Positions 1 through 10,890 of a stretch of 64,000 nt of DNA are shown piece by piece. Each line of letters starts with the position of its first letter. The first letter of the stretch is position 1. The notes below the pieces were generated by a model. The model worked only from the letters and a program-made list of their open reading frames with translations. It did not search any database and was not told the origin of the DNA. The translations under genes were made by a program, and so were the position numbers. Source of the stretch: Francisella sp. LA112445 (GTDB lineage Bacteria > Pseudomonadota > Gammaproteobacteria > Francisellales > Francisellaceae); NCBI RefSeq assembly GCF_012224145.1, contig NZ_CP041030.1, positions 248,001-312,000 on the forward strand, given 5' to 3'.

Positions 1-513
1 AAAGAGCTTGTTGCTAAGTTAAAAAACGAGCTTAATGTAGATAATATAATGGAAGTACCTGCTATTGAGAAAATTACTCTTAATATGGGTGTGGGTGATG
101 CTGCAAAAGACAAAAAGATTATGACTTTTGCATTAAATGATTTGACAGCTATTGCTGGTCAAAAGCCTGTTGTTACTAAGTCTAAAAAATCAATTGCTGG
201 TTTTAAAATCCGTGATGGATGGCCAATCGGTTGTAAAGTTACTTTACGTGGTGAGCGTATGTATGAATTTTTAGATAGACTTATAACAATTGCTATTCCT
301 AGAATTAGAGATTTTAGGGGTTTAAGTGCTAAGTCTTTTGATGGTAGAGGAAACTACAGCTTAGGTATGAGAGAGCAAATCTCTTTCCCTGAGATTGATT
401 ATGATAAAGTTGACTCAATCAGAGGTTTAGATATTTCGATAACTACTACAGCTAAAAATGATGACCAAGGAAGAGCTTTGCTTAAAGCATTCGGTTTTCC
501 TTTTAAGTCTTAA
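1..513 (+). CDS. rplE: 50S ribosomal protein L5 (5' end cut by window)
   Basis: The reading frame is open from base 1, so the gene begins before the window; 170 residues are visible against about 179 for the family, so roughly nine N-terminal residues are missing. L5 binds 5S rRNA and helps form the central protuberance of the large subunit. The family signatures are clear: [14 protein letters not shown] near the start and [16 protein letters not shown] in the middle. rpsN follows after 18 bases, the standard spc-operon order. An internal ATG at 49 is not the start, because conserved L5 sequence continues upstream of it. Confidence 0.97.
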   Translation, partial: KELVAKLKNELNVDNIMEVPAIEKITLNMGVGDAAKDKKIMTFALNDLTAIAGQKPVVTKSKKSIAGFKIRDGWPIGCKVTLRGERMYEFLDRLITIAIPRIRDFRGLSAKSFDGRGNYSLGMREQISFPEIDYDKVDSIRGLDISITTTAKNDDQGRALLKAFGFPFKS

Positions 514-531
514 TCTAAATTGGGGTTTTAA

Positions 532-837
532 ATGGCGAAAAAATCAATGATTCAGAGAGAATTGAAGAGAGAAAAATTAGTAGCTAAATATGCTCAAAAA
601 AGAGCTGAGCTTAAAGCTATTATTCTTGATGTAAATTCTACTGAAGAACAAGTATGGGAAGCTCAAATTAAACTGCAAAAACTACCAGTAAACTCTTCAG
701 CTTCTAGAGTACAAAGAAGATGTAAAGTAACAGGTAGGCCACATGCTGTATACAGAAAATTTGGCTTATGTCGTAATAAGCTTAGAGAGTATGCAATGGC
801 AGGAGATGTTCCTGGTTTGAAGAAAGCTAGTTGGTAA
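532..837 (+). CDS. rpsN: 30S ribosomal protein S14
   Basis: S14 binds 16S rRNA in the head of the small subunit. At 101 residues this is the long form without a zinc ribbon: the CxxC pairs of the short form are absent, and the C-terminal half carries [20 protein letters not shown] and ends GLKKASW as in enterobacterial S14. It lies between rplE and rpsH in canonical order. Confidence 0.98.
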   Translation: MAKKSMIQRELKREKLVAKYAQKRAELKAIILDVNSTEEQVWEAQIKLQKLPVNSSASRVQRRCKVTGRPHAVYRKFGLCRNKLREYAMAGDVPGLKKASW

Positions 838-853
838 TAAGGAATTTTAAGTT

Positions 854-1252
854 ATGAGTATGCAAGATCCTATCGCGGATATGTTTACAAGAATCAGAAA
901 TGGTCTTTCTTCTGAGAAAGAAACTGTTTCTGTACCATTTTCAAAGTTGAAAATGGAAATCGCAAACTTCTTAGTTAAAGAAGGCTATGTTAAAAGCTGT
1001 ACTAAAGGTACAACTTCTGCTGGTCATCCTTCTATAGAAATTGAGCTTAAGTATCATGCTGGTACTCCTGTGATCGAGATGATCAAAAGAGTTTCTAGAC
1101 CTAGTTTGAGAATATATAAGTCTCACGAAGAGCTACCTAAAGTATATGGTGGTTTTGGTGTTGCTATTATCTCTACTTCTAAAGGTTTAGTAAGTGATAG
1201 AAAAGCAAGAGCTCTTGGTGTTGGTGGCGAAGTAATTGGCTACGTAGCTTAA
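854..1252 (+). CDS. rpsH: 30S ribosomal protein S8
   Basis: S8 binds the central domain of 16S rRNA and in E. coli also represses the spc operon translationally. The 132-residue product begins [17 protein letters not shown] and has the conserved C-terminal block [20 protein letters not shown]. The repressor site known near rplE in E. coli would lie before this window and cannot be examined. Confidence 0.98.
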   Translation: MSMQDPIADMFTRIRNGLSSEKETVSVPFSKLKMEIANFLVKEGYVKSCTKGTTSAGHPSIEIELKYHAGTPVIEMIKRVSRPSLRIYKSHEELPKVYGGFGVAIISTSKGLVSDRKARALGVGGEVIGYVA

Positions 1253-1271
1253 GTTAGCAAGGAGATTTGAT

Positions 1272-1808
1272 ATGTCAAGAATAGGTAAAAAACCTGTTGC
1301 TATCCCAAGCGGTGTTACAATCAACGTTGCTGCTGGCAATCAGGTAGAAGTTAAAGGAGCTAAGGCTACTTTAAACAAAACTTTTTCTACTGATGTGACT
1401 TTTAATGTTGCAGATAATGAAGCAACAGTTACACCTAACAATAATAGTAAAAATGCAGTTGCTCAATCAGGTACTGCAAGAGCTATCCTAAACAACATGG
1501 TTGAAGGTGTAAGCAAAGGTTTTGAAAGAAAGCTAAAAATTATAGGTGTTGGTTACCGTGCTAAAGCTCAAGGTAGTGAATTAAATCTTACATTAGGTTT
1601 TTCTCACCCAGTTGTATATGCTTTACCACAAGGTGTAACTGCAGAGACTCCAGCTCCTACAGAAATCGTTCTTAAAAGCGCTGACAAAGAGCTTTTAGGT
1701 AAAGTAGCAGCTGAAATTAGAGACTATAGAAAGCCTGAGCCTTACAAAGGTAAAGGTGTTCGTTATGAAGACGAATATGTAGCTAAGAAAGAAGCTAAGA
1801 AGAAGTAG
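1272..1808 (+). CDS. rplF: 50S ribosomal protein L6
   Basis: L6 sits near the factor-binding site of the large subunit. The 178 residues begin [15 protein letters not shown] and end with the conserved [19 protein letters not shown] block and a lysine-rich tail. A GGAG ribosome-binding site precedes the ATG. Confidence 0.98.
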   Translation: MSRIGKKPVAIPSGVTINVAAGNQVEVKGAKATLNKTFSTDVTFNVADNEATVTPNNNSKNAVAQSGTARAILNNMVEGVSKGFERKLKIIGVGYRAKAQGSELNLTLGFSHPVVYALPQGVTAETPAPTEIVLKSADKELLGKVAAEIRDYRKPEPYKGKGVRYEDEYVAKKEAKKK

Positions 1809-1829
1809 TTAGTAAAGGATAGTATTATT

Positions 1830-2183
1830 ATGGATAAAAAAACTGCTCGTTTAAATCGTAGTAAGCGTACTAGAATTAAGCTAAGAGAATTAGGGCATAC
1901 TAGACTTTGTGTTTATAGAACACCTAAGCATGTATATGCTCAAGTAATTTCTGGTGATGGTTCTACTGTATTAGCTTCTGCGTCTACTGTAGAGAAAGAT
2001 GTTAAAGCAAAATGTAAATATACTGGTAATGTTGAGTCTGCTGCAATCGTTGGCGAAGTTATTGCTAATAGATGTAAAGACAAAGGTATCGAGCAAGTTG
2101 CTTTTGATAGATCTGGATATAAGTATCATGGACGTGTTAAAGCTTTAGCAGAAGCTGCTAGAGAGCATGGTCTACAGTTTTAA
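1830..2183 (+). CDS. rplR: 50S ribosomal protein L18
   Basis: L18 binds 5S rRNA with L5. The 117-residue product shows [15 protein letters not shown] at the N-terminus and the conserved [20 protein letters not shown] near the C-terminus. It is in canonical spc-operon position between rplF and rpsE. Confidence 0.98.
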   Translation: MDKKTARLNRSKRTRIKLRELGHTRLCVYRTPKHVYAQVISGDGSTVLASASTVEKDVKAKCKYTGNVESAAIVGEVIANRCKDKGIEQVAFDRSGYKYHGRVKALAEAAREHGLQF

Positions 2184-2210
2184 TAAATAAAATATGGATG
2201 ATTATTCATT

Positions 2211-2711
2211 ATGTCTAATGAAGTAAAAAAGAACGAAGAGCTGATTGAAAAGTTAGTTAGTGTTAAAAGACACTCTAAGACAGTAAAAGGTGGTAGAATC
2301 ATGAGCTTTGCCGCACTAACTGTTGTAGGTGACGGTAAAGGTAGAATTGGTGTAGGTAGAGGTAAATCAAGAGAAGTGCCTGTTGCTATCCAAAAAGCTA
2401 TGGAAAACGCTAAGAAAAACATGGTATCAGTGAATCTAAATAACGATACGTTATGGTATGCTACTATGGCTAACCATGGTGCTTCAAAAGTGTTTATGCA
2501 GCCTGCATCTGCTGGTACTGGTATTATTGCTGGTGGTGCTATGCGTTCTGTATTTGAAGCTGTTGGTGTTCATAACGTTTTAGCAAAAACATATGGTTCA
2601 ACAAATCCTGTAAACGTTGTTAGAGCAACAATCTCAGGCTTGGCGAAAATTAAATCACCAGAACAGATCGCTGATAAAAGAGGTCTATCTGTTGAAGAGA
2701 TTCAGGGGTAA
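2211..2711 (+). CDS. rpsE: 30S ribosomal protein S5
   Basis: S5 acts in decoding fidelity and mRNA unwinding at the entry channel. The 166-residue protein has the double-stranded-RNA-binding-like N-terminal domain ([19 protein letters not shown]) and the [19 protein letters not shown] block of the C-terminal domain. rpmD follows after five bases. Confidence 0.98.
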   Translation: MSNEVKKNEELIEKLVSVKRHSKTVKGGRIMSFAALTVVGDGKGRIGVGRGKSREVPVAIQKAMENAKKNMVSVNLNNDTLWYATMANHGASKVFMQPASAGTGIIAGGAMRSVFEAVGVHNVLAKTYGSTNPVNVVRATISGLAKIKSPEQIADKRGLSVEEIQG

Positions 2712-2716
2712 TTAAA

Positions 2717-2902
2717 ATGAGCGAAGCTAAAACATTTAAAGTTACTTTAGTAAAAAGCCTGATTGGTCGTAAGCAAAACCACATAGCATCTGCTAGAGGT
2801 TTAGGCCTAAGAAAGATCAACCACACTGTTGAAGTATTAGATACTCCAGCAAATCGTGGTATGGCTAATAAAATATATTATATGGTTAAGATAGAGGGGT
2901 AG
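2717..2902 (+). CDS. rpmD: 50S ribosomal protein L30
   Basis: A 61-residue L30 of bacterial length. The core [18 protein letters not shown] followed by [14 protein letters not shown] is the family signature. It sits between rpsE and rplO with minimal spacing, which implies cotranscription. Confidence 0.97.
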   Translation: MSEAKTFKVTLVKSLIGRKQNHIASARGLGLRKINHTVEVLDTPANRGMANKIYYMVKIEG

Positions 2903-2908
2903 TATCAA

Positions 2909-3340
2909 ATGAAATTAAATACAATTGCTCCTGCTGCTGGCTCTAAAAGCGCTCCAAAAAGGCTTGGTCGTGGTATAGGAAGTGGTTTAGGTAAAACTTC
3001 TGGTAAGGGTCACAAAGGTCAAAAAGCACGTTCAGGTGGTTACCATAAGGTAGGTTTCGAAGGTGGTCAAATGCCTTTACAAAGAAGACTACCAAAATTT
3101 GGTTTCACTTCTGCGTCTAAAAGATTTGTTGCTGAGATCAGACTTCATGAGTTAAATCATGTAGCTGCTGATGAAGTAACTCTAGATACTTTAAAAGATC
3201 TTGGTCTTATTAGAAAAGATATTAAAACAGCAAAAGTAATAGCTTCTGGAGAAATCGAAAAAGCTGTTAACCTTAAAGGTATAGCTTGCACAAAAGGTGC
3301 TAAAGAAGCTATCGAAAAAGCTGGTGGTAAAGTAGAGTAA
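2909..3340 (+). CDS. rplO: 50S ribosomal protein L15
   Basis: L15 is a late-assembly large-subunit protein. The 143 residues include the Gly/Lys-rich extension [20 protein letters not shown], then [17 protein letters not shown]. It lies directly upstream of secY as in other spc operons. Confidence 0.98.
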   Translation: MKLNTIAPAAGSKSAPKRLGRGIGSGLGKTSGKGHKGQKARSGGYHKVGFEGGQMPLQRRLPKFGFTSASKRFVAEIRLHELNHVAADEVTLDTLKDLGLIRKDIKTAKVIASGEIEKAVNLKGIACTKGAKEAIEKAGGKVE

Positions 3341-3350
3341 GATTAAAGAT

Positions 3351-4676
3351 ATGTCAAAGTTTAATAGTGCTTCTGGTACAACAGGTGAATTAAAATCAAG
3401 ACTAATTTTCGTAGTTATTGCTATATTAGTATTTAGATTAGGAGTATATATTCCTATACCTAATATTGATCCTACAAAATTGGTTCAAATTATTTCAAAT
3501 CAACACTCATCAACAAGTGGTTTGATGAGCATGTTTAATATGTTCTCTGGTGGCGCTCTTACTCAAATGAGTATCTTTGCTTTGGGTGTGATGCCTTATA
3601 TTTCTGCATCGATTGTCTTTCAAATGTTATCAGCTGTATATCCTAAGTTTATAGAGCTGAAAAAAGAAGGTGAATCTGGTCAGAAAAAAATCACTCAGTA
3701 TACAAGATATTTTACTCTTGCTTTGGCTGTAGTGCAATCATTTGGTATTGTTGCATTTGTTCTGCATCAAGATGGTTTAGTAACAACTAACAATATGCCG
3801 TTATTTTATTTAACAACTATTGTTTCAGTTACTACTGGTAGTATGTTTTTGATGTGGTTAGGTGAGCAAATCACGGAAAGAGGTGTGGGAAATGGTATTT
3901 CACTACTAATTTTTTCGGGTATTATTGCAAACCTTCCATTTGAAATATCAAATACTCTATCTCAGGCAAATCAACATGTAATATCATATTTATCTGTTTG
4001 GGTTCTTTTAATACTTCTTTTGTTAGTAATAGCATTTGTAGTATTTATGGAAAGCGCACAGAGAAAGATTACTGTGAATTATGCAAAAAGACAGCAGGGC
4101 AGAAAAATGTTTGCTGCTCAGACTAGTCATTTGCCGTTGAAGCTAAACATGGCTGGTGTAATCCCAGCGATCTTTGCTTCATCTATACTTATGGTTCCAG
4201 GTGTTTTAATTGGTTGGTTATCTAACTATAATTCACTAGGCTGGTTAGCTGATGTTGCTGAGATGTTACAACCAGGTAGTATAGTTTATACAGTAGTATT
4301 TGCTGCGACTATTATATTTTTCTGTTTCTTTTATACTTCATTAGTATTTAATCCAAAAGAAACGGCGGATAACTTAAAGAAATCTGGCGCTTATATTTCG
4401 GGTGTAAGACCTGGTGAGCAAACAGCTAAGTATATAGATGCAGTTATGACAAGATTAACTTTAGTTGGTTCATTATATATTACAGCTATATGTTTGTTAC
4501 CGATATTTGTAGTGAAATTCTTTGCACAAGGTTTATCATTTACATTCGGTGGAACATCTTTACTAATTGTTGTAGTTGTGATGATGGACTTTATGGCTCA
4601 GGTTAGATCACATATGATGTCAACACAATATGATTCTTTACTGAAAAAAGCAAATCTTAGCGGTAAGAGAAAATAG
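3351..4676 (+). CDS. secY: Protein translocase channel subunit SecY
   Basis: SecY is the pore of the SecYEG translocon in the inner membrane. The 441-residue protein has the expected ten membrane segments and signature blocks: [18 protein letters not shown] in TM2, [12 protein letters not shown] near TM5, and the cytosolic loop [20 protein letters not shown] that contacts ribosomes and SecA. It closes the protein-coding core of the spc operon before rpmJ. Confidence 0.98.
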   Translation: MSKFNSASGTTGELKSRLIFVVIAILVFRLGVYIPIPNIDPTKLVQIISNQHSSTSGLMSMFNMFSGGALTQMSIFALGVMPYISASIVFQMLSAVYPKFIELKKEGESGQKKITQYTRYFTLALAVVQSFGIVAFVLHQDGLVTTNNMPLFYLTTIVSVTTGSMFLMWLGEQITERGVGNGISLLIFSGIIANLPFEISNTLSQANQHVISYLSVWVLLILLLLVIAFVVFMESAQRKITVNYAKRQQGRKMFAAQTSHLPLKLNMAGVIPAIFASSILMVPGVLIGWLSNYNSLGWLADVAEMLQPGSIVYTVVFAATIIFFCFFYTSLVFNPKETADNLKKSGAYISGVRPGEQTAKYIDAVMTRLTLVGSLYITAICLLPIFVVKFFAQGLSFTFGGTSLLIVVVVMMDFMAQVRSHMMSTQYDSLLKKANLSGKRK

Positions 4677-4700
4677 AGAAATATTTTTTGGAGAAATATA

Positions 4701-4814
4701 ATGAAAGTTAGAGCTTCAGTTAAAAAAATGTGTAGAAACTGTAAAGTTATCAAGCGTAACAGAGTTGTTCGTGTGATATGTACAGACCCTAGACATAAGC
4801 AAAGACAAGGTTAA
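4701..4814 (+). CDS. rpmJ: 50S ribosomal protein L36
   Basis: A 37-residue protein, [20 protein letters not shown] at the start and [11 protein letters not shown] at the end. The three Cys and one His (CxxC...C...H) form the zinc ribbon of the metal-binding L36 type. A GGAG site is seven bases before the ATG. Its place directly after secY is the canonical end of the spc operon. Confidence 0.97.
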
Positions 4815-4818
4815 TCAG

Positions 4819-4855
4819 TCAAGCAAAATTAAATAAAGCTTGATTATTTGTTTTT
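4819..4855 (+). terminator. Weak terminator or attenuator between spc and alpha operons
   Basis: A 6-bp stem TCAAGC/GCTTGA encloses a 13-base A/T loop and is followed by an interrupted T-rich tract ending in five Ts. It lies in the 116-bp gap between rpmJ and rpsM, the longest gap in the ribosomal cluster. The stem is short, so partial termination is the most that can be proposed. Confidence 0.4.
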
Positions 4856-4930
4856 AAAAAGTTATCCTAGCAAGTTACTAATTGCTTTGATAGCAAATAA
4901 ATTAAGAATAATTATTTAGGAGTGAATTAG

Positions 4931-5287
4931 ATGGCTCGTATAGCTGGTGTTAATATTCCTGTTCATAAACATACAGTAATAGGATTAACTTCAATTTATG
5001 GAATAGGCAAGACAAGAGCACAACAAATATGTGAATCTTGTAAACTAGATCCAACTGTTAAAATCAAAGAATTAACAGAAGAGCAAGTTGAAGCCTTAAG
5101 AACAGAGGTTGCTAAATATACTGTAGAAGGTGACCTGCGTCGTGAAGTTTCTATGGACATAAAAAGACTTATGGACTTAGGTTGCTTCAGAGGTAGAAGA
5201 CATCGTCGTAGCCTTCCTGTAAGAGGGCAAAGAACGAAGACTAATGCTCGTACTCGTAAGGGTCCAAGAAAGCCAATCAAGGCGTAA
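4931..5287 (+). CDS. rpsM: 30S ribosomal protein S13
   Basis: S13 contacts tRNAs and the 50S subunit at bridge B1. The 118-residue product begins [20 protein letters not shown] and ends with [20 protein letters not shown]. An AGGAG site precedes the ATG. It is the first gene of the alpha operon. Confidence 0.98.
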   Translation: MARIAGVNIPVHKHTVIGLTSIYGIGKTRAQQICESCKLDPTVKIKELTEEQVEALRTEVAKYTVEGDLRREVSMDIKRLMDLGCFRGRRHRRSLPVRGQRTKTNARTRKGPRKPIKA

Positions 5288-5323
5288 TACAATTATAACT
5301 ATAAAGATTAAAGGGTAGATTAT

Positions 5324-5713
5324 ATGGCTAAGTCTGTTAGATCATCAAAGAAAAAAGTAAAAAGAGTAGTTACTGATGCAGTTGCTCATATTTACTCATC
5401 TTTTAATAACACTATAGTGACTATCACAGATAGACAAGGTAATGCTTTATCTTGGGCAACTTCTGGCGGTAGTGGCTTTAGAGGTTCAAGAAAAAGTACA
5501 CCTTTCGCTGCTCAGGTTGCAGCAGAAAGAGCAGCTGATATGGCTCTAGAATATGGTGTTAAAAATGTAGATGTTTTAGTAAAAGGACCAGGTTCAGGTA
5601 GAGATTCAGCTGTTAGAGCTTTAAACGCTAAGAACCTAAAAGTATCAAGTATAACAGATGTGACTCCATTACCTCATAATGGTTGTCGTCCTCCTAAGAA
5701 ACGTCGTGTTTAA
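5324..5713 (+). CDS. rpsK: 30S ribosomal protein S11
   Basis: S11 forms part of the platform of the small subunit near the E site. The 129 residues include [20 protein letters not shown] and the C-terminal [18 protein letters not shown], which are diagnostic. Order rpsM-rpsK-rpsD is canonical. Confidence 0.98.
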   Translation: MAKSVRSSKKKVKRVVTDAVAHIYSSFNNTIVTITDRQGNALSWATSGGSGFRGSRKSTPFAAQVAAERAADMALEYGVKNVDVLVKGPGSGRDSAVRALNAKNLKVSSITDVTPLPHNGCRPPKKRRV

Positions 5714-5734
5714 TATTTTAAAGGGAAATAAATA

Positions 5735-6355
5735 ATGGCTAGATATCTAGGACCAAAGTGTAAACTTTCTAGAAGAGAAGGTACTGACTTATTTTTAAAA
5801 AGTGGCGTAAAAGCTAACGACGAAAAATGCAAAATGAATACTGCGCCAGGTCAACATGGAGCAAGAAGAGCGCGTCTTTCTGACTATGGTTTACAGTTAA
5901 GAGAAAAGCAAAAAGTTCGTCGTATGTACGGAGTTTTAGAAGGTCAGTTCAAAAAATACTATCTTGAAGCTAATAGAAGAAAAGGTAACACTGGTGCTAC
6001 TTTATTAGAAATATTAGAATCAAGATTAGACAATGTTGTTTATAGAATGGGCTTTGCTGCTACTCGTGCAGAAGCTAGACAACTTGTTGTTCATAAAGGT
6101 ATAGTTCTTAATGGACATACTTGTAACGTACCATCTGCTCAAGTTAAAGCTGGTGATATAGTTGCAGTAAGAGAGAAAGCTAAAAAACAATTAAGAATTC
6201 AAAATGCTGTTGAGCTTGCTAAAAGTAGAAAAGAACTTTCTTGGATCGATGTAAATACTGATTCATTAGAAGGTACTATGAAGGCTTCTCCAGACAGATC
6301 TGAGTTATCATCAGACATAAATGAACAATTAATCATCGAGCTTTACTCTAAGTAA
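5735..6355 (+). CDS. rpsD: 30S ribosomal protein S4
   Basis: S4 is a primary 16S rRNA-binding protein and, in E. coli, represses the alpha operon translationally. The 206-residue protein has the N-terminal [20 protein letters not shown] and the S4 RNA-binding domain [20 protein letters not shown]. The two-cysteine pattern is incomplete for zinc, consistent with the non-zinc form. Confidence 0.98.
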   Translation: MARYLGPKCKLSRREGTDLFLKSGVKANDEKCKMNTAPGQHGARRARLSDYGLQLREKQKVRRMYGVLEGQFKKYYLEANRRKGNTGATLLEILESRLDNVVYRMGFAATRAEARQLVVHKGIVLNGHTCNVPSAQVKAGDIVAVREKAKKQLRIQNAVELAKSRKELSWIDVNTDSLEGTMKASPDRSELSSDINEQLIIELYSK

Positions 6356-6419
6356 TAATAAATAATATTTTATTATCTTTAGTGGCTCTTTATGGCCTTT
6401 ATTTCAAGGAGATTTTTTA

Positions 6420-7391
6420 GTGAGTAATAATAATTCAAACCAAGAATTTTTACCTAATATACAGCTTAAAGAGGATTTAGGTGCTTTAGGATATAAAGTA
6501 CAGCTTTCTCCTGTAGAAAAAGGTATGGCTCATATCCTTGGCAACTCTATTAGAAGGGTTTTATTATCTTCTCTTCCTGGTGCATCTATTATTAAAGTAA
6601 ATATTAAAGATGTATTACATGAGTATTCTGCTTTAGAAGATGTCAAAGAAGATGTTGTCGAAATCGTTTCTAACTTAAAGAAAGTAGCAATCAAACTTGA
6701 CAAAGGCGTTGAAAGTGTTGAGTTAGAGTTATCTGTTGATAAAGCAGGTGTTGTTACAGCTGGTGACTTTAAGACAACTCAAGGTGTAGAGATTATAAAT
6801 AAAGATCAACCTATAGCTACTTTGACAAATCAAAGAGAGTTCAGTTTAGTTGCAACAGTTGACTATGGCAGAAATGTTGGAATACTTTCAGCTGTACCAA
6901 TTGAACTAGACAGAGTTGGTGATATAGCTGTTGATGCAGACTATAACCCAATCAAAAGAGTTGCATTTGAAGTAATTGATAATGGTGATAGTGATATTCT
7001 AGAAGTATTTTTGAAAACAAATGGTACTGTAGAACCACTAGCAGCTGTTACAAAAGCTTTAGAATATTTTTGTGAGCAAATGTCAGTTTTTGTATCTCTT
7101 AAAGTACCAAGCAATGGTAAAACTGGAGATGCTTTATTAGATTCTAATATTGATCCTATACTTCTTAAACCAATTGATGACTTAGAGCTTACTGTAAGAT
7201 CATCTAACTGTTTAAGAGCTGAGAACATCAAGTATCTTGGTGATCTTGTTCAATACAGTGAGTCTAAACTTATGAAGATACCTAATTTAGGTAAAAAATC
7301 TCTAAATGAGATTAAGCAAATATTGATAGACAACAACTTATCTCTAGGTGTTCAGATTGATAACTTTAGAGAGTTAGTTGAAGGAAAATAA
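6420..7391 (+). CDS. rpoA: RNA polymerase alpha subunit
   Basis: Alpha dimerises to nucleate RNA polymerase assembly and contacts UP elements and activators. The 323-residue protein has the N-terminal assembly domain ([20 protein letters not shown]) and a C-terminal domain with [16 protein letters not shown] and [16 protein letters not shown], which keeps the DNA-binding Arg seen in E. coli. The start is GTG, with AAGGAG eleven bases upstream. Francisella is known to encode two different alpha subunits; this copy, in the alpha operon, would be the rpoA1 type. Confidence 0.97.
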   Translation: MSNNNSNQEFLPNIQLKEDLGALGYKVQLSPVEKGMAHILGNSIRRVLLSSLPGASIIKVNIKDVLHEYSALEDVKEDVVEIVSNLKKVAIKLDKGVESVELELSVDKAGVVTAGDFKTTQGVEIINKDQPIATLTNQREFSLVATVDYGRNVGILSAVPIELDRVGDIAVDADYNPIKRVAFEVIDNGDSDILEVFLKTNGTVEPLAAVTKALEYFCEQMSVFVSLKVPSNGKTGDALLDSNIDPILLKPIDDLELTVRSSNCLRAENIKYLGDLVQYSESKLMKIPNLGKKSLNEIKQILIDNNLSLGVQIDNFRELVEGK

Positions 7392-7441
7392 ATTAATAAA
7401 TATAGTAATCATATAATATTAACTATAAAGGAGTAATTACT

Positions 7442-7879
7442 ATGAGACATCATAAGAAAGGTAGAAAATTTGGTAGAACTAGTAGTCATAGAAAAGCTAT
7501 GTTTAAAAACATGTCAGCTTCTTTGATCAATCATGAGCTTATCAAAACTACTTTACCAAAAGCTAAAGAGTTAAGAACTATCGTTGAGCCTTTAGTTACT
7601 TTAGCTAAAAGAGAATATAAATTAAGAAATGAGTTAGATGTTAATTCTAACGAGTTCAAAGCACAATCAGTTGCTTTAAGAAGACAAGCTTTTGACTTCT
7701 TAAGAAACAAAGCTGCTGTAACTAAGCTTTTCGAAGAGTTTGGTGCGCGTTATGCAGAAAGAGCTGGTGGTTACACTAGAATCCTTAAGTGTGGTTACAG
7801 ATTTGGTGATAAAGCGCCTATGGCTTTCATCGAATTAGTAGACAGACCTGAAGTAGAAGAAGCTGCTGACGAAGAATAA
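7442..7879 (+). CDS. rplQ: 50S ribosomal protein L17
   Basis: L17 lies near the peptide exit tunnel. The 145 residues begin [20 protein letters not shown] and end [20 protein letters not shown] plus an acidic tail. AAGGAG precedes the ATG. It is the last gene of the alpha operon. Confidence 0.98.
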   Translation: MRHHKKGRKFGRTSSHRKAMFKNMSASLINHELIKTTLPKAKELRTIVEPLVTLAKREYKLRNELDVNSNEFKAQSVALRRQAFDFLRNKAAVTKLFEEFGARYAERAGGYTRILKCGYRFGDKAPMAFIELVDRPEVEEAADEE

Positions 7880-7992
7880 TATCTCTTTTTATCTCAAAAT
7901 TCTTATCCAAAAATATCTAAATTTTTATTCTCATTATTCCAAATATATTTGCTAAAATTACTTTATAATTTTTTATTATTTAGTTTATTTAT

Positions 7993-8691
7993 ATGGCTCA
8001 TAAACTTTACCAGTGTGTAATTATCATATTGGTTATTATTAATTCTATAACCTTAATAACGCAAGTAGATTATGGAGATATAGATTACCTTAACTATGTT
8101 AATATTATTTTTTCAGCGATTTTTTCTATCGAATATATTATTAGATTAGTTATATCGCCTAAGAAATTAGTGTTTATTTTTAAGTTTTATAATGTTATCG
8201 ATTTTATAGCTATCTTTTTACCGTTGATACTAGCTATGTTTGGTGTAAATTCTCATGAGTTAATTGTGCTTAGATTGTTACGTATATTCAAAATATTCCA
8301 AAATTCAGCAATTATGAATAGATTAATTAATGTCTTTAAAAAAATCTATCTTGAGCTGTTAGTATCATACTGTTTAATCTTTGTAATATTAATAATATCT
8401 TGTGTAATGATGTTTTACGCAGAGCATAATGCACAACCACAGGTATTTTCAACTATATCAAAGACATTATGGTGGGGAGTGACGACTCTAACAACGGTTG
8501 GGTATGGTGATATGTATCCTGTAACGCTAGCAGGTAGAATTATAGCTGCAGCTCTTTCAATGCTTGGTATAGGAGTTTTTGCTATTCCTAGTGGCCTTAT
8601 AGGAGGTGCTTTTATTGAAGAAATGCGACAAGAACGCGAGGAAGCTGCTAAAAAGAAATGTAAGATTGATAAGGGTTCTTTGCCAGATTAG
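7993..8691 (+). CDS. Voltage-gated-type potassium channel
   Basis: A 232-residue inner-membrane protein with a six-helix voltage-gated channel layout: four N-terminal helices (S4-like helix around LRLLRIFKIF), a pore loop with the K+ selectivity filter TVGYGDMYP at about residues 173-181, and a final helix. The short cytosolic tail lacks an RCK domain. It is transcribed alone between rplQ and htpG. K+ selectivity is supported by the filter; the physiological role is not visible. Confidence 0.85.
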   Translation: MAHKLYQCVIIILVIINSITLITQVDYGDIDYLNYVNIIFSAIFSIEYIIRLVISPKKLVFIFKFYNVIDFIAIFLPLILAMFGVNSHELIVLRLLRIFKIFQNSAIMNRLINVFKKIYLELLVSYCLIFVILIISCVMMFYAEHNAQPQVFSTISKTLWWGVTTLTTVGYGDMYPVTLAGRIIAAALSMLGIGVFAIPSGLIGGAFIEEMRQEREEAAKKKCKIDKGSLPD

Positions 8692-8721
8692 TCTTTAAAA
8701 GTGTAATTAATATAAAAAATT

Positions 8722-8750
8722 CTTGAAAAAAATAATAATAACTCTCATAT
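8722..8750 (+). promoter_or_regulatory. Sigma-32 (heat-shock) promoter of htpG
   Basis: CTTGAAA at 8722-8728 and TCTCATAT at 8743-8750, separated by 14 bases, match the RpoH consensus CTTGAAA / CCCCATnT at all but two positions. The site lies 55-83 bases before the htpG ATG. The match is seen in the sequence; use by RpoH is inferred. Confidence 0.65.
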
Positions 8751-8804
8751 ATACATTGTCATAGATTTTATTTAAATGAGTATAACAAAAGAGGGTTATA
8801 TAAA

Positions 8805-10691
8805 ATGTCAGAAAAAAAATATACTTTTGAAACTGAGGTAGATAAATTACTTCACCTTGTAATTCATTCGCTATATTCAAATCGTGAAATTTTCCTAAGA
8901 GAGCTTGTATCTAACAGTTCTGATGCAATTGAGAAGCTAAGATATGAAAGTATCTCAAACACAGAATTAAGTGAAGGTGATGCAGATTATGCAATAAAAG
9001 TAGATTTTGATAAAGATGCTAAGACTATTACAGTTAGTGATAATGGTATTGGTATGACAGAAGAAGAGGTTATTGACAACCTTGGTACTATTGCAAAATC
9101 TGGTACTAAGAAATTCTTAGAAAGCCTAACTGGTGATAAGAGTAAAGATAATGAGCTTATTGGTCAGTTTGGTGTTGGTTTTTATTCATCATTTATCGTT
9201 GCTGATAAAGTTACTGTTAGAACTAGAAAAGCAGGTCAAGATAAGGCTCAGGCAACTAAGTGGGTTTCTGATGCGAAAAATGGCTTTACAGTAGAAACTA
9301 TCACTAAAGAAAAACGTGGTACAGAGATAACTCTTCATATCAAAGAAGATCAGTTAGATCTACTTGAGCATAACTTATTAAAAGGCTTAGTTCACAAGTA
9401 TTCTGATTGTATCAACACTCCAATTCAAATGAAAAAAGTTGAGCATGATAAAGATGGCAAAGAAACTATCAAAGATGAGTATGAGACTGTAAACAATACT
9501 AAAGCTATTTGGTTAAGATCAAAAGATGAAGTAACTGATGAAGAATACCAAGAGTTTTATAAGTATATATCTCATGATTTTGCTAATGCTTCAATGTGGA
9601 TACATAACAAAGTAGAAGGTAACCTTGAGTACAACAGCTTGTTGTATATTCCAGAGAATAAGCCTTTTGACTTCTGGAATAGAGATAAAGATTATGGTTT
9701 ATCATTGTATGTGCGTAGAGTCTTCATTATGGAGAATAAGGAATTACTACCTCCATATTTAAGATTTGTTAAGGGTGTTATTGACTCTGCTGATTTACCA
9801 CTAAACGTATCACGTGAGATATTACAGCATAATAAAGTTATTGATAAAATCAGAAAAGCTACAACTTCTAAAATTCTTAGTGAGCTTAAAAAACTTGCTA
9901 ATAAAGATACAGAAAAATATCAAAAATTCTGGGATAACTTTGGTCAAGTGCTGAAAGAAGGTGTATCAGATGATTACTCAAATAAAGAAAAGATTGCTGG
10001 TCTATTAAGATTTGCAACTACTGAAAGTGGTGACTCTAAGCAGACAGTTTCTTTAGCTGACTATATTTCGCGTATGAAAGAAGGTCAAGATACTATCTAC
10101 TATATTACATCTGATAGTTATAAAGCTGCTGCGAATAACCCTCAACTTGAAGCATTCAAGAAGAAAGGTATCGAAGTAATCCTAATGTCAGATCGTATCG
10201 ATGAGTGGATGATGTCTACATTGACTGAGTTTGATGGTAAGCATATGAAGTCTATTATCAAAGGCGATATCGATCTTGATAAGTTTGAGACTAAAGAAAA
10301 CAAAGAGAAATTTGAAAAAGAATCTAAAGATTTCAAAAAAATCTTAGAAGAAGTAAAAGAAACTCTAAAAGATAAAGTTGAAGATGTGCGTTTATCTAAG
10401 CGTCTAACTGATTCACCAAGTTGTGTAGTTGTAAATGACTATGGTATGAGCTTACACATGCAAAAGATGATGGAGGAAGCTGGACAGTCATTTATGCCTG
10501 GTATGGGTATGAAGCCTATCTTAGAGCTTAATGCTGAGCATCATTTAGTACAAAAACTAAAAGATGAAGCTGATACAGAAGTATTTGGTGATATTTCTGA
10601 GTTACTTCTAATGCAAGCAATGTTTGTTGAAGGTGCTAAAATAGAAGATCCTATGTCTTTTGTTAAGCTTGTAAATAAATATATCAGATAG
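8805..10691 (+). CDS. htpG: Chaperone HtpG (Hsp90)
   Basis: HtpG is the bacterial Hsp90, an ATP-dependent cytosolic homodimeric chaperone. The 628 residues (normal length) show the GHKL ATPase motifs [24 protein letters not shown] and [15 protein letters not shown], and the middle-domain block [19 protein letters not shown] heat-shock-type promoter lies just upstream. Confidence 0.98.
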   Translation: MSEKKYTFETEVDKLLHLVIHSLYSNREIFLRELVSNSSDAIEKLRYESISNTELSEGDADYAIKVDFDKDAKTITVSDNGIGMTEEEVIDNLGTIAKSGTKKFLESLTGDKSKDNELIGQFGVGFYSSFIVADKVTVRTRKAGQDKAQATKWVSDAKNGFTVETITKEKRGTEITLHIKEDQLDLLEHNLLKGLVHKYSDCINTPIQMKKVEHDKDGKETIKDEYETVNNTKAIWLRSKDEVTDEEYQEFYKYISHDFANASMWIHNKVEGNLEYNSLLYIPENKPFDFWNRDKDYGLSLYVRRVFIMENKELLPPYLRFVKGVIDSADLPLNVSREILQHNKVIDKIRKATTSKILSELKKLANKDTEKYQKFWDNFGQVLKEGVSDDYSNKEKIAGLLRFATTESGDSKQTVSLADYISRMKEGQDTIYYITSDSYKAAANNPQLEAFKKKGIEVILMSDRIDEWMMSTLTEFDGKHMKSIIKGDIDLDKFETKENKEKFEKESKDFKKILEEVKETLKDKVEDVRLSKRLTDSPSCVVVNDYGMSLHMQKMMEEAGQSFMPGMGMKPILELNAEHHLVQKLKDEADTEVFGDISELLLMQAMFVEGAKIEDPMSFVKLVNKYIR

Positions 10692-10766
10692 TTTTTCTTT
10701 CCTTTTTATCTATAAACTTCTTCTTTATAATCTTTTAGTAGTGTTTTAAATTGTTAATATGATTTT

Positions 10767-10886
10767 ATGCCATCTAAACTTTTTACAAATCAATCAGATA
10801 ATACTCTAGAGGTTAATAAAGTTGTTTACAAACTCTATGAGCTAACTGATGATGAGATTGCTATTATTGAGAAGGGTGTTGGGTAG
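10767..10886 (+). pseudogene. C-terminal remnant of a type IIG / PglX-like methylase
   Basis: A 39-codon reading frame whose product contains NKVVYKLYELTDDEIAIIE. The pattern VYxLYxLTxxEIxIIE is typical of the extreme C-terminus of Eco57I-type restriction/methylase and PglX proteins. An in-frame stop lies just upstream and no methyltransferase motif is found in the preceding bases, so only the tail of a deleted gene seems to survive. It could instead be a small independent gene; the family assignment rests on recognition alone. Confidence 0.5.
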
Positions 10887-10890
10887 AGTT

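Noticed and set aside
1-513. rplE considered truncated or a pseudogene
   Set aside because: The frame is open to base 1 and conserved sequence continues to the edge; only the window boundary removes its start.
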